Assembly: GCF_009768975.1 (NCBI RefSeq)
Contig: NZ_CP035733.1
Location: 1,054,001-1,118,000, forward strand
Direction: 5' to 3'
Origin: Sphingorhabdus lacus
GTDB taxonomy: Bacteria > Pseudomonadota > Alphaproteobacteria > Sphingomonadales > Sphingomonadaceae
DNA length: 64,000 nt
Shown: one piece after another, positions 47,433-56,850 of the stretch
Layout: each line of letters starts with the position of its first letter
Numbering within the stretch: position 1 is the stretch's first letter
Notes under the pieces: generated by a model
Database searches by the model: none
What the model was told of the DNA's origin: nothing
What the model saw: the letters and a program-made list of their open reading frames with translations, nothing else
Program-made: the position numbers and the translations under genes

Positions 47433-50162
47433 TCAATAGGCGCCATGGCAATGCTTGTACTTGTCCCCGGAACCACAGGGGCAAGGATCATTGCGGCGAA
47501 TATCGGGATTGCCCGCGAAAGGATCACCACCTTGCGGCGCCGGTGTCTGGCGAACCGCACGCGTCGTCACAAGGCCCAAAGACCCGCCATCCACATCATC
47601 ACTGTCATCTTCGCCCGTAAAGGGGTCGATATGGGTGGTCAGGAAGTCAGGCAGTTCAGGTAATTCCGGCGGCGTAAATTCCTGTTCGGCACGGAATTCA
47701 TTGGTCGCGATGGTTTTTGTGACACCTTCACGAATAGCGGCAAGCATGCGTTCAAACAGTCCGAACGCTTCCTGCTTATATTCGTTGATCGGGTTCTTTT
47801 GCGCATAGGCGCGCAGGTAAATCACCTGCCGCAAGGCATCGAGCGTGGACAGATGCTCTTTCCAGTGATGGTCGAGTGTCTGCAGCAATATGCTCTTTTC
47901 AACCTGACGCCAGACGGTCTCGTCAAGCTCAACGCCCTTGGCGGCAAATTTCGCCGTCGCCATTTCGGCCAAACGCGATTCAATGATCTCGGGCTCGATT
48001 GCCTCTTCCTGCAACCAGCTGTCGATGTCGGGTGCCAGACCCAAAACCTCGGCGCATTTCTGTTTCAGTCCGTCAATATCCCATTGTTCGGGATAGGTGC
48101 CGACGGGGCAATGGTCGCCCACAAGCATATTGACCGTATCGTTACGCATATCCTCGATGATGTCATCGACAGCTTCGGCGTCCATGATGTCGCTGCGCTG
48201 GTCATAAATGACCTTGCGCTGGTCGTTCATGACGTTGTCATATTCCACAAGCTGCTTGCGGATATCATAGTTGCGGGCTTCGACCTTTTTCTGCGCGGTT
48301 TCGATCGCCTTTGACAGCCATTTGCCGCCAATCGCTTCGCCATCTTCCAGGCTGGAATTCATCATGCGCGAGAACAGTGTTTCCGAACCGAAGATGCGCA
48401 AAAGATCGTCGTCCAGCGACAGATAGAAACGCGAAAGACCGGGATCGCCCTGACGACCCGAACGGCCGCGCAACTGGTTATCGATACGACGGCTTTCATG
48501 GCGCTCGGTCGCCAGAACGAACAAGCCACCGGCGTCGATGACTTTTGCCTTTTCGGCGGCAATCTCCGCCTTCAAGGCCGCAACGGCGGCATCGCGCTCG
48601 GGCCCCTCGGGCATATCGCCAATTTCATCTTCCAGGCGGAATTCATAGTTGCCGCCCAGCTGGATGTCGGTGCCGCGTCCAGCCATGTTGGTTGCAATGG
48701 TTACGCTGCCGAACCGTCCGGCCTGCGCCACGATATGCGCTTCGCTTTCGTGGAAACGTGCGTTCAAGACGCTATGCTTCACGCCTTCCTTTTCAAGGAA
48801 TTCGGACAGAAGTTCCGACTTTTCGATCGAAACCGTACCGACTAGCACAGGTTGGCCGCGATCATTGGCTTCCTTGATCGTCTTGGCAATCGCCCCGAAC
48901 TTATCCTGCGTATTCTTGTAGAATTGGTCGTCTTCGTCGATGCGCTGCACAGGCAGGTTCGTCGGGATTTCAACGACGTTCAGCTTGTAAATCTCGAAAA
49001 ATTCGCCCGCTTCGGTGGCGGCGGTTCCGGTCATACCGGACAATTTCGGATACATGCGGAAATAATTCTGGAAGGTAATCGTCGCTAGCGTCTGGTTCTC
49101 CGGCTCGATCTGGACGCCTTCCTTGGCTTCAACCGCCTGATGCAGGCCATTCGACCAACGGCGGCCATCCATCATGCGGCCGGTAAACTCATCAATGATG
49201 ATGACCTTGCCGTCCTTAACGATGTAATCAATGTCGCGCTTGAACATGACATTGGCTTTCAGTGCCTGGTCAAGATGGTGCACAACCAATGTATTTTCAT
49301 AATCATACAGATTGGAACCAGTCAGCAAACCAGCGGACTCCAGCAGGCGTTCTGCCTTTTCTGTGCCGTCTTCGGTCAAGGTGACGTTGCGGCTCTTTTC
49401 GTCCTTTTCGTAATCGCCGTCGTCCAACTGCAGCACGACCGCATGCACTTGCATATATAATTCGGACTTGTCGTCGGTCGGACCTGAAATGATCAGCGGC
49501 GTGCGCGCTTCGTCCACCAAAATGGAGTCGACTTCATCGACGATGGCGAAATTGAAGGGGCGCTGCACCATCTGGGCACGTTCATATTTCATATTATCGC
49601 GCAGATAATCGAAACCCAGTTCGTTGTTGGTTGCATAGGTGATGTCGCATTCATAGGCGGCACGACGCTCATGCTCGGATACATTGGGAACGACCACACC
49701 CGTGGTCAGGCCCAGGAACCCGTATATCCGGCCCATCCATTCGGCGTCGCGTCGCGCCAGATAGTCGTTGACCGTCACAACATGGACACCCTTGCCTTCA
49801 AGGGCGTTCAGATAGCAGGCCAGGGTTTCGGTCAGGGTCTTACCTTCACCAGTCCGCATTTCGGCAATTTCACCACGGTGAAGCACAATGCCACCAACCA
49901 TCTGGACGTCGAAATGGCGCATCCCCATGACGCGCTTGGATGCTTCACGAACCGTTGCAAATGCTTCCGGCAATATATCGTCCAGCGTTTCACCCGCCGT
50001 CAAACGGTCACGGAACAATTGTGTTTGCTGCGTCAGACGTTCGTCCGTCATTGCGGAGATTTCAGGCTCCAACGCATTGATTTTTTGCACGATCTTCATG
50101 ACCGATTTTACGTAACGGTCGTTCGACGATCCGAATAAAGCTTTGGCAACTCCACCGAGCAT
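47433..50162 (-). CDS. secA: Preprotein translocase ATPase SecA
   Basis: This 909-residue motor drives proteins through SecYEG. Walker A lies in [11 protein letters not shown] (102-112). [19 protein letters not shown] marks nucleotide-binding domain 1 with the DEVD box. The preprotein cross-linking domain, NBD2 ([14 protein letters not shown]), helical wing and scaffold domains follow. The C-terminal zinc tail [18 protein letters not shown], which binds SecB and ribosomes, is intact. AAAAGGA precedes the ATG. A small secreted protein gene lies 98 bp upstream on the same strand. Confidence 0.98.
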   Translation of the reverse strand: MLGGVAKALFGSSNDRYVKSVMKIVQKINALEPEISAMTDERLTQQTQLFRDRLTAGETLDDILPEAFATVREASKRVMGMRHFDVQMVGGIVLHRGEIAEMRTGEGKTLTETLACYLNALEGKGVHVVTVNDYLARRDAEWMGRIYGFLGLTTGVVVPNVSEHERRAAYECDITYATNNELGFDYLRDNMKYERAQMVQRPFNFAIVDEVDSILVDEARTPLIISGPTDDKSELYMQVHAVVLQLDDGDYEKDEKSRNVTLTEDGTEKAERLLESAGLLTGSNLYDYENTLVVHHLDQALKANVMFKRDIDYIVKDGKVIIIDEFTGRMMDGRRWSNGLHQAVEAKEGVQIEPENQTLATITFQNYFRMYPKLSGMTGTAATEAGEFFEIYKLNVVEIPTNLPVQRIDEDDQFYKNTQDKFGAIAKTIKEANDRGQPVLVGTVSIEKSELLSEFLEKEGVKHSVLNARFHESEAHIVAQAGRFGSVTIATNMAGRGTDIQLGGNYEFRLEDEIGDMPEGPERDAAVAALKAEIAAEKAKVIDAGGLFVLATERHESRRIDNQLRGRSGRQGDPGLSRFYLSLDDDLLRIFGSETLFSRMMNSSLEDGEAIGGKWLSKAIETAQKKVEARNYDIRKQLVEYDNVMNDQRKVIYDQRSDIMDAEAVDDIIEDMRNDTVNMLVGDHCPVGTYPEQWDIDGLKQKCAEVLGLAPDIDSWLQEEAIEPEIIESRLAEMATAKFAAKGVELDETVWRQVEKSILLQTLDHHWKEHLSTLDALRQVIYLRAYAQKNPINEYKQEAFGLFERMLAAIREGVTKTIATNEFRAEQEFTPPELPELPDFLTTHIDPFTGEDDSDDVDGGSLGLVTTRAVRQTPAPQGGDPFAGNPDIRRNDPCPCGSGDKYKHCHGAY

Positions 50163-50194
50163 GGGTGTTTCCTTTTAATTTTACATGTGATTGC

Positions 50195-50270
50195 GTCGCT
50201 TTTTCAGCGACAATAGAATTGGTTTTGTGTGGCGCGGAGTGACGCCGCGCAGGCGGCTATCTAGAGCCGC
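50195..50270 (-). promoter_or_regulatory. Three hairpins in the secA leader
   Basis: Read on the minus strand, three 6-bp stems follow one another. GCGGCT/AGCCGC (50253-50270) overlaps the stop codon of the small secreted protein. GCGCGG/CCGCGC lies at 50232-50250, and GTCGCT/AGCGAC at 50195-50211. The secA ribosome-binding site (about 50166-50175) is not inside a hairpin. The group could be attenuation or coupling structure between the two genes, or remnants of transcription-termination signals without T-tracts. Confidence 0.4.
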
Positions 50271-50542
50271 AAAACATCATGTGCCGTGACCGGGGTCGGA
50301 AAGCTGAAGATGTCGCGATCAAACGCGGGCCAGACAATAGCTTTCGCACTCTGCACAGTTGTTTCATAGGTGCGCAGCGGACGTGTTGTTTCGTGACGCT
50401 CCGCAATCGACACGGATGCGGCAACGATTGCCGCCGAAGAGACCGCCGAACCAAGCGTAGCAGGCGTTGCTGACACCGGACGCGCAGCTTCCGCCGCGGA
50501 AAATCCGGTCAACATCGCCAAAAGATAAATCAGCAAACGCAT
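50261..50542 (-). CDS. Small secreted protein directly upstream of secA
   Basis: This is a 93-residue protein with a clear signal peptide (MRLLIYLLAMLTGFSAAEA, cleavage after residue 19) and a mature part of about 74 residues without cysteines. The mature part is Ala/Ser/Thr-rich and ends AFDRDIFSFPTPVTAHDVLRL. CAGGG lies 6-7 nt before the ATG, which supports translation. I do not recognise a family. Its position mirrors secM in E. coli, a secreted arrest peptide controlling secA, but no known arrest motif (for example RAGP or RAPP) is present. Confidence 0.6.
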   Translation of the reverse strand: MRLLIYLLAMLTGFSAAEAARPVSATPATLGSAVSSAAIVAASVSIAERHETTRPLRTYETTVQSAKAIVWPAFDRDIFSFPTPVTAHDVLRL

Positions 50543-50614
50543 GGTGGGCCCTGTTTCGTGCTCTGGCGCATATAGGGATGCCCCGCAGTAAAGTCTATCC
50601 CGAACGCGGAAATG

Positions 50615-51694
50615 CTATTTCGCCTTTTCGGGAAGAACGGCATCGGCATGTTCCACACCCATGCGGAAAATGACCCTTCGGGCCTCTGGCTTGCCTTCGG
50701 CGTCGATGAAGGGTTTGATATTCGGTGACCTCATTTCGGAACACACATTTTCCATACGACTTGGGTTTAGCGGTCCCATGGGCATATTATCGCCTGTTTT
50801 TTCAAACGCACAATCTGCCATTTTGCCTTGCGCATCAAAATCCATCGTCAGTGTAAAACTGCCCGATTTTTCAAAGGGGTTATATGTTGGCCGGGCTGGC
50901 CCAGCAGTAACGCGCGGCGTACCTTTCGGCAGTCGCCAGACAAGATTGTGCTTTGTCCGGCCATAGGTCGGCTTTCCATTCACGTCGCGCGCCGGTTGGA
51001 ATTTCCATCGGGCGGAAAAGACACAGGCCTTTTGGTCCAAGGCCAACGAACCGCTCGACGTTGTGATGCTGCATCCCTGCACTTTTCCGGTGTCATCAAT
51101 ATCAAGAGTAAATATGCTCGTGCCCTCTTCCCCTGATGCCAAAGCAGCCGCGGGATAATCTTCCGTGGCAACTTGCAGCTCTGCGCGGTTTGCCGGTTGC
51201 GGGGGATAGGGATAGCTTTCGGACCGCATTGGACCAGTTGCATAGCTTGCCACAACGGGTATCTGCCAGCGGATGCGGTTGGCGTAGGTACCGCTCGTAA
51301 CCTTTCCCTTTTTATCCTGTGCCGGATAGAAGACCGCGCGCCGCGTTACATTTGCGCAGGTTGCTTCATCCAGATCACGATGCCCGCTGGACTCGGTGAT
51401 TTCACAAGCGGTAACGCGTCCGCCTACACCGACAGTCACGCGAAATGCGGATATCCCCTCACGCTCTTCTTTGAGGGCAAGCGTAGGATAGTCGCCGGTA
51501 TTTGCCCAAAAGCCTGGACTGCCTCTAGGAATTGGCGGACTTTCCACACCCTTTTTGGGTGGAGGAGCGAATGGCGTTGGACCATCAACTGTCGACACTG
51601 GGACTACCATTGGCGGCGGAGCGGGTGGAGCCGTCGTTTCCACATTTGTTTCGACAGAAATTGCTGCTAGCGCCACAAGGACGTAAATAGACAT
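50615..51694 (-). CDS. TonB family protein with tandem TonB-C-like repeats
   Basis: This is a 359-residue protein with a short hydrophobic N-terminus (1-14), probably a signal or anchor, then a Pro-rich segment (23-60). Two clearly duplicated TonB-C-like units follow, 66-146 and 177-256. They share DYP-x(3)-L, a CxIT-SSG centre, LD-x(2)-x-C and a final RW-x-P or VWRLP. A third, more divergent unit lies at about 270-350. TonB C-terminal domains transmit energy to outer-membrane transporters; duplicated forms without an ExbBD partner are of unknown role. It is divergent from argJ with 46 bp between starts. Confidence 0.75.
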   Translation of the reverse strand: MSIYVLVALAAISVETNVETTAPPAPPPMVVPVSTVDGPTPFAPPPKKGVESPPIPRGSPGFWANTGDYPTLALKEEREGISAFRVTVGVGGRVTACEITESSGHRDLDEATCANVTRRAVFYPAQDKKGKVTSGTYANRIRWQIPVVASYATGPMRSESYPYPPQPANRAELQVATEDYPAAALASGEEGTSIFTLDIDDTGKVQGCSITTSSGSLALDQKACVFSARWKFQPARDVNGKPTYGRTKHNLVWRLPKGTPRVTAGPARPTYNPFEKSGSFTLTMDFDAQGKMADCAFEKTGDNMPMGPLNPSRMENVCSEMRSPNIKPFIDAEGKPEARRVIFRMGVEHADAVLPEKAK

Positions 51695-51740
51695 TCGATA
51701 CTCCCTTTCGATGCCTGATATTTAATGAAAGTTTCCGGAA

Positions 51741-52964
51741 GTGTTAGCAAAATCGCCTCTCGCCCTGCCCTTTCCTGCAATGCCATCGATTGCAGGGGCA
51801 ACGCCGCGTATTGCGCGGGCGGGTTACAAGGATTGGGGGCGGTGCGATTTGACATTTGTCGAACTCGACGAGGGCACGACAGTCGCCGGTGTGACGACCC
51901 AGAACATATGTTGTTCGTCCGAAGTCGAATTATGCCGCCAGAATATCAAGGGCGGACAGGCGCGTGCGCTGGTCGTCAATGCCGGTAACAGCAACGCCTT
52001 TACCGGACGGCGCGGTCTGGAAGCCGTCGAAGCCATTACCTCCAAAGTCGCGGCACATCTGGGATGTACGCAAGGCGCGGTGTTTGTGTCATCGACGGGC
52101 GTCATCGGCGTCCCCCTACCCAAAGACAAAGCCGAAGCCGGTCTGGACGCTGTATTCAAGGCCGAGCCCTGTTCATGGGAAGATGCAACGAACACGATTG
52201 GAACGACGGACACTTTTGCAAAAGGTGCCACGGCCAGCGCGATGATTGACGGGGTCAAGGTGAACCTGGTGGGGATCATCAAAGGGTCGGGCATGATCGC
52301 GCCCGATATGGCCACCATGCTGGGCTATATCTTCACCGATGCCGCCGTCGAGGCACCCTTTCTTCAACAACTCTTGTCCGAAGCAAATAGTAGCAGCTTT
52401 AGCTGCATCACGGTGGATAGCGATACGTCGACCAGCGATACCGTGCTCGCCTTTGCAACCGGCAAGGCCGGAAACGCGCCGCTTGGCTCCTATGCCGATG
52501 CAGGTGCCGATGCCTTCGCCGCCGCGCTGCGCGATATTTGCCTTCAGCTTGCACATCTGGTCGTCCGCGATGGCGAAGGCGCGCAGAAATTTATCGCGAT
52601 CCATGTCAGCGGTGCCGCACATGATGACAGCGCGCGCCGCGTCGGTTTGGCTATCGCCAACTCGCCGCTCGTTAAAACAGCGATTGCCGGTGAGGATGCC
52701 AATTGGGGACGCGTCGTGATGGCGGTCGGGAAAGCGGGCGAACCTGCAGATCGTGATTTGCTGTCGATCAGCTTTGGTTCAACCCAGGTCGCGCGGCACG
52801 GGTTGCCGGTGGACGGTTATGATGAAACCCCGGTGGCAGCGCATCTGAAGGGGCAGGAAATCGAAATCGGCGTTGATCTGGGGCTCGGCACTGGCCGGGC
52901 GAGCGTGTGGACGTGCGACCTCACCCACGGCTATATCAGCATCAACGCCGATTATCGAAGTTAG
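51741..52964 (+). CDS. argJ: Bifunctional glutamate N-acetyltransferase / amino-acid acetyltransferase ArgJ
   Basis: This 407-residue arginine-biosynthesis enzyme transfers acetyl from N-acetylornithine to glutamate. The precursor self-cleaves before the nucleophile T192 in KGSGMIAPDMATMLGYIFTD, giving alpha and beta chains. VVNAGNSNAFTG, the SSTGVIGVPLP loop and the C-terminal GYISINADYRS are all family signatures. The initiation codon is GTG at 51741, for lack of an upstream in-frame ATG; the mature start is therefore less certain. The carbamoyl phosphate made by CarAB elsewhere in the window feeds the same pathway. Confidence 0.95.
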   Translation: MLAKSPLALPFPAMPSIAGATPRIARAGYKDWGRCDLTFVELDEGTTVAGVTTQNICCSSEVELCRQNIKGGQARALVVNAGNSNAFTGRRGLEAVEAITSKVAAHLGCTQGAVFVSSTGVIGVPLPKDKAEAGLDAVFKAEPCSWEDATNTIGTTDTFAKGATASAMIDGVKVNLVGIIKGSGMIAPDMATMLGYIFTDAAVEAPFLQQLLSEANSSSFSCITVDSDTSTSDTVLAFATGKAGNAPLGSYADAGADAFAAALRDICLQLAHLVVRDGEGAQKFIAIHVSGAAHDDSARRVGLAIANSPLVKTAIAGEDANWGRVVMAVGKAGEPADRDLLSISFGSTQVARHGLPVDGYDETPVAAHLKGQEIEIGVDLGLGTGRASVWTCDLTHGYISINADYRS

Positions 52965-53021
52965 GGTCGAAACCCTATTTGACGGCATCGAAGGGATAAC
53001 CCCGCGATGCCGCAAATTTCT

Positions 53022-53342
53022 CTAAAGTGCGGCTTCGAGCCAGCCTTTGATCTGCGCCTTGGGTGCGGCGCCAACTTTGGTGTCGGCAACTTCGCCGCCC
53101 TTGAACAGGATCATCGTCGGAATACCGCGCACGCCATATTTGGCTGGGGTATCTGGATGGTCGTCGATATTCAGCTTCACGATATCGACCTGACCGCCCA
53201 GTTCTTCGCTGATTTCTTCGAGGCTGGGGCCAATCATTTTACACGGGCCGCACCATTCTGCCCAGAAATCGACGAGAACGGGACGTTCGGATTGCAGCAC
53301 CTGAGCGCTGAAATCGCTATCGCCTACGGATTTGGTAGCCAT
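53022..53342 (-). CDS. trxA: Thioredoxin
   Basis: This 106-residue thioredoxin has the redox-active WCGPC motif at 30-34 (C31 and C34). The cis-proline is in GIPTMILFKGGE. It is a general cytosolic disulfide reductase. The ATG at 53340-53342 has AAAGGAG 7 nt upstream. A longer frame reaching into addA lacks such support and has no thioredoxin sequence. It is the last gene of the addB-addA-trxA run, 76 bp after the addA stop. Confidence 0.97.
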   Translation of the reverse strand: MATKSVGDSDFSAQVLQSERPVLVDFWAEWCGPCKMIGPSLEEISEELGGQVDIVKLNIDDHPDTPAKYGVRGIPTMILFKGGEVADTKVGAAPKAQIKGWLEAAL

Positions 53343-53418
53343 AATAATCTCCTTTGTTGACCCGCAATCTATGCGTTGCAGGGCGGACTGACAAGGCAGC
53401 GGCGCGATAGAATTGCTT

Positions 53419-56400
53419 TTAAACGGTAGAGGCAGGTTTGTGGGGCTGCAAAACGGCATCCGGCAAGCGGACCAGGCGCGGGGCGTGGGTGAAGAGCAGT
53501 GATGCCTCCACCGAGGAATCCGGGAATATCGTCTCCAATGCGGCGACATAGTGCGCCATTTGCCGCAGATACGGTGTGATAACGCCCTGCGCATCTTCGG
53601 GGACAGAGCGGCCGGTCTTGAAGTCGATAATGCGCACGCGTCCGGGTTCGACGATCATACGGTCGATCCGGCCTGTAATCACCGTTTCGCCGACCAGCGC
53701 CGCCAAGGGCACCTCTGCTTGCGCTTCGGGTTTGAAGAAATCCGCCCATTCGGGGTTGCGAACAACAGCTGTCACCGCTTCGAGGATTTGGCGCTTGTCG
53801 ATGGCTGCGTCGCGCACCGTGATGTCCAGCCATTTCGCCGCAGCATCTAGGGACGCCTCGTCCGTTATCCGTTCGAACAGCGCGTGCAACAATTTCCCCC
53901 GCGCCGCCGCCGCCTGCATCGCGAGGCTGGGCGGGGCGTCGCCATAGTCGTCATCCTCAAGCCGTGAGGGCACCAGAGGCCTTGGCGGGCGGGATTCCTG
54001 CGGAGCTGCGGTGAAGAGCCAAGCAGGTGCTTCCAGCGGCGCGGGGTCGTCCTTTGCGCTTTGATCGCGGGTGGCGGGCGGCGCGGCCGAGACGCCATCT
54101 TCACCCACATGCCGCATGACCTGGCCCCAGCGCGCGTTATCCTCCCATTCATGGCCAAGGGCGCGCATCGCGCTTTCCATCATCGCGAACCAGCTGTCCG
54201 CCGGGGGAACGCCCTTATTCTGTCCGCTCAACGCCCCGCCCATGATCAACCGCTCCTCGGCGCGGGTGACGGCGACGTAGAGGAGGCGGCGGTGCTCTTC
54301 CAGTTCGCGGGTTTCCTGCAGCTCCACAATCTCCTGCAACCGCCCGGATTTTTCAGCGCTTCGGATGGCGAGCAGCGGCACATTCTTGCCTTCATCCATG
54401 ACCAACGCCGACGTCCGGTCGGGCTTCTTACGTGGATCGGAGGTGGCGTCGGCCAGTATGACGACCGGTGCCTGCAGCCCCTTGGAGCCATGCACCGTCA
54501 TCACCCGCACCTCGTTCGCACCACCCTCGCCTTCGCGCTTGATGATATTCTCGCCCTTTTCGAACCAATGCAGAAAACTCTGTAGCCCGCCGCCCTGCTG
54601 TTGCTGGAACAGCAGCGCAGTGTTCAGCATTTCCTCCATCGGCACCAACGCCTCGGTCCCCAGCCGCGCCACAAACTTCCGGCGCGCACCGATGGAGCCG
54701 GACAGGATCTGTTCGAGGAAATCATAGACGGTCACAAAATCCGCCGCATCCAGCATGGCGCGCAGCGGCTCCAGTTCATCGGCAATTGCCTCCTGCCCCC
54801 GCAGATGCTGCCACAGGCTGACCTTGCGCTCCCCCCGGTAGCCATATTCGAGCAACTTTTCCTGCGTCCAGCCGATGATCGGCGACACCATGATGCACGC
54901 AAGGCTGAGGTCGTCGAGCGGCTGCAGCACGAAGCGGATAACCGCAAGCAGGTCCTGCACCACCAAGGGCTGAGCGAGCCGCAGGCGGTCTACACCGGCG
55001 ACCGGAACCCGACGCTCATGCAATTGCGCGACAAGCAGCGAGGCCACATCGCCGCGGCTGCGCAGGAGGAACATGATATCCCTAGGCTCCAACGGCCGCT
55101 TCTGCGTCGCAAGCCACGGCTTCTGGTCGATCAGTTCCTTCGCATAATCCGCCAGCCTTTCGGCAAGGTCGCGCTTTTGATTGGGGACCCAGCTTTCCTC
55201 GTCATCATCCCCCTCCTCGTCAGCGGACTTCGGCGATACAGGTGCGAGGAGTTCGACCATCCCGACCTCGGCCGGCATGCGACTATAATGGTCGGGGACT
55301 GGGTCCAAGATACCGAAATTCGCATGCCCTGCTTCGTCGATCAGCGCATTGACGAATTGCAGAACCGGTGTCGTTGACCGGAAACTTTGCGACAGGGTCA
55401 GGCGGGCAAGTTCGCCCCCTGCACCTTTTATATCCTCGCCGAATTTATTCCCTGCCTCTTCGTAGCGTTCGGGCGCGGTGCCTTGAAAACCGTAAATGGC
55501 TTGCTTGAAATCGCCGACCGAGAATATGGTCCGGATGCTATCGGCATTCTGGCCAAAGCCGCTGAAAAAGTCCGACGCGAGCGCGGCCACAATGTCCCAT
55601 TGCGCCTTATTTGTATCTTGCGCTTCGTCGACGAGAATATGGTCGATCTGCTTATCCAGCTTGAACCGAACCCATTGGGCCATCGCGCCGCTGTTGAGCA
55701 GCGCGGCCGTACGCCGGATCATATCGTCAAAGTCGATCACACCCCGCGCATGCTTGGCGTGTGTGTAAAATTGGGCCAGCCTCTTCCCGACGAGCAAGGC
55801 GCTGGCGAGACGTTCGGCATAGTCAGCGCGTGTCAGAGTCTCCAACAGCGGTTTGGTCCAGTTTGCCAGGTCGAGAGCTAATTCAGGATACTCATCGACT
55901 TGAGGAACCTGACCTTTTGTTTGTGTCTGCGGTTCGTCTTTCGACTTGTTCCACCAGCAGAAATGCAGCTTTTCAAGGGTCGCACCACGTTGTGCCACAT
56001 CAGATTCAAGCCACTCCGATATGGTGGCAGCACGTTTCAAACCAGTCGCGGTTCCCCAGACTTTGTTTAACGCAACGACGGATTCTAACGCACTGCGGTC
56101 TATCGCGCCATCGGACAACGCCGATGCGATCCACTCGTCTAACGGCTCATCAAACTCAACCCCCGCCACACGCCGTGCCCATGAAATAGCCCCCGCCCCA
56201 TCGGGAATACCCTCCATAACATCGGGAACCGCCGCACATTTGGCGAGGAATTTCTCTGCCGCCTCTTCGCCCATGGCAAGGCTCAGCTTTTGCAGGCTGC
56301 GGATCAGGTCCTGATCATCTGCCTCTTCAGCCGCGATGACCATGCTGGCAAGCGCTTCGCGCAAAAGCGCCTGCTGCTCGGCTCCTTCGATCGGCTTAAA

Positions 56401-56850
56401 ACCCGGGACCAGCCCCGCCTCTTCGGGAAAGCTTCCCAAAAGCGATTGGCAGAAACTGTGGATGGTCAAAATCTGCAAACCGCCACCCGGCGCGTCCAAT
56501 ACTTTGGCGAATAATTCGCTGGCGCGCTGGCGGTATTCCGGGCCCGACTTGGCCCCGATCGCCTCCATATCTTTGAACAGCGCGGTATCTTCCAACTGGA
56601 CCCAGGAGGCGAGCCGCTGGTTGATACGTTCCGCCATTTCCGCTGCACCCGCCTTGGTAAAGGTGATGCACAACAGATTTTCAGGCTCGACGCCTTCTTC
56701 GAGCAGCAACCGGATAACGCGTGCTGTAAGAACCTGCGTTTTGCCGGTGCCAGCCGACGCGCTCAGCCAGACATTCTCCTCCGGCTGCACCGCAGCAAGT
56801 TGCGCGGGGATGAGCGGATAGAGCGGCGTAAGGGACGTGTCTTCGCTCAT
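53419..56850 (-). CDS. addA: Double-strand break repair helicase-nuclease AddA
   Basis: This protein of about 1143 residues is the UvrD-type helicase and nuclease subunit of AddAB, which processes double-strand breaks for RecA loading. Walker A is ASAGTGKT (31-38). LVDEAQDTNKAQW is motif II. VMTVHGSKGLQAPVVILAD and YVAVTRAEERL are motifs V and VI. The C-terminal RecB-like nuclease shows GRIDRMIVEPGRVRIIDFKTG near residue 1075. The start is the ATG at 56848-56850, overlapping the addB stop as ATGA. Confidence 0.95.
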   Translation of the reverse strand: MSEDTSLTPLYPLIPAQLAAVQPEENVWLSASAGTGKTQVLTARVIRLLLEEGVEPENLLCITFTKAGAAEMAERINQRLASWVQLEDTALFKDMEAIGAKSGPEYRQRASELFAKVLDAPGGGLQILTIHSFCQSLLGSFPEEAGLVPGFKPIEGAEQQALLREALASMVIAAEEADDQDLIRSLQKLSLAMGEEAAEKFLAKCAAVPDVMEGIPDGAGAISWARRVAGVEFDEPLDEWIASALSDGAIDRSALESVVALNKVWGTATGLKRAATISEWLESDVAQRGATLEKLHFCWWNKSKDEPQTQTKGQVPQVDEYPELALDLANWTKPLLETLTRADYAERLASALLVGKRLAQFYTHAKHARGVIDFDDMIRRTAALLNSGAMAQWVRFKLDKQIDHILVDEAQDTNKAQWDIVAALASDFFSGFGQNADSIRTIFSVGDFKQAIYGFQGTAPERYEEAGNKFGEDIKGAGGELARLTLSQSFRSTTPVLQFVNALIDEAGHANFGILDPVPDHYSRMPAEVGMVELLAPVSPKSADEEGDDDEESWVPNQKRDLAERLADYAKELIDQKPWLATQKRPLEPRDIMFLLRSRGDVASLLVAQLHERRVPVAGVDRLRLAQPLVVQDLLAVIRFVLQPLDDLSLACIMVSPIIGWTQEKLLEYGYRGERKVSLWQHLRGQEAIADELEPLRAMLDAADFVTVYDFLEQILSGSIGARRKFVARLGTEALVPMEEMLNTALLFQQQQGGGLQSFLHWFEKGENIIKREGEGGANEVRVMTVHGSKGLQAPVVILADATSDPRKKPDRTSALVMDEGKNVPLLAIRSAEKSGRLQEIVELQETRELEEHRRLLYVAVTRAEERLIMGGALSGQNKGVPPADSWFAMMESAMRALGHEWEDNARWGQVMRHVGEDGVSAAPPATRDQSAKDDPAPLEAPAWLFTAAPQESRPPRPLVPSRLEDDDYGDAPPSLAMQAAAARGKLLHALFERITDEASLDAAAKWLDITVRDAAIDKRQILEAVTAVVRNPEWADFFKPEAQAEVPLAALVGETVITGRIDRMIVEPGRVRIIDFKTGRSVPEDAQGVITPYLRQMAHYVAALETIFPDSSVEASLLFTHAPRLVRLPDAVLQPHKPASTV

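Noticed and set aside
53343-53594. N-terminal extension of thioredoxin to 190 residues
   Set aside because: The extra 84 residues lie inside addA in another frame. The ATG at 53342 has a strong AAAGGAG and gives a standard-length thioredoxin.
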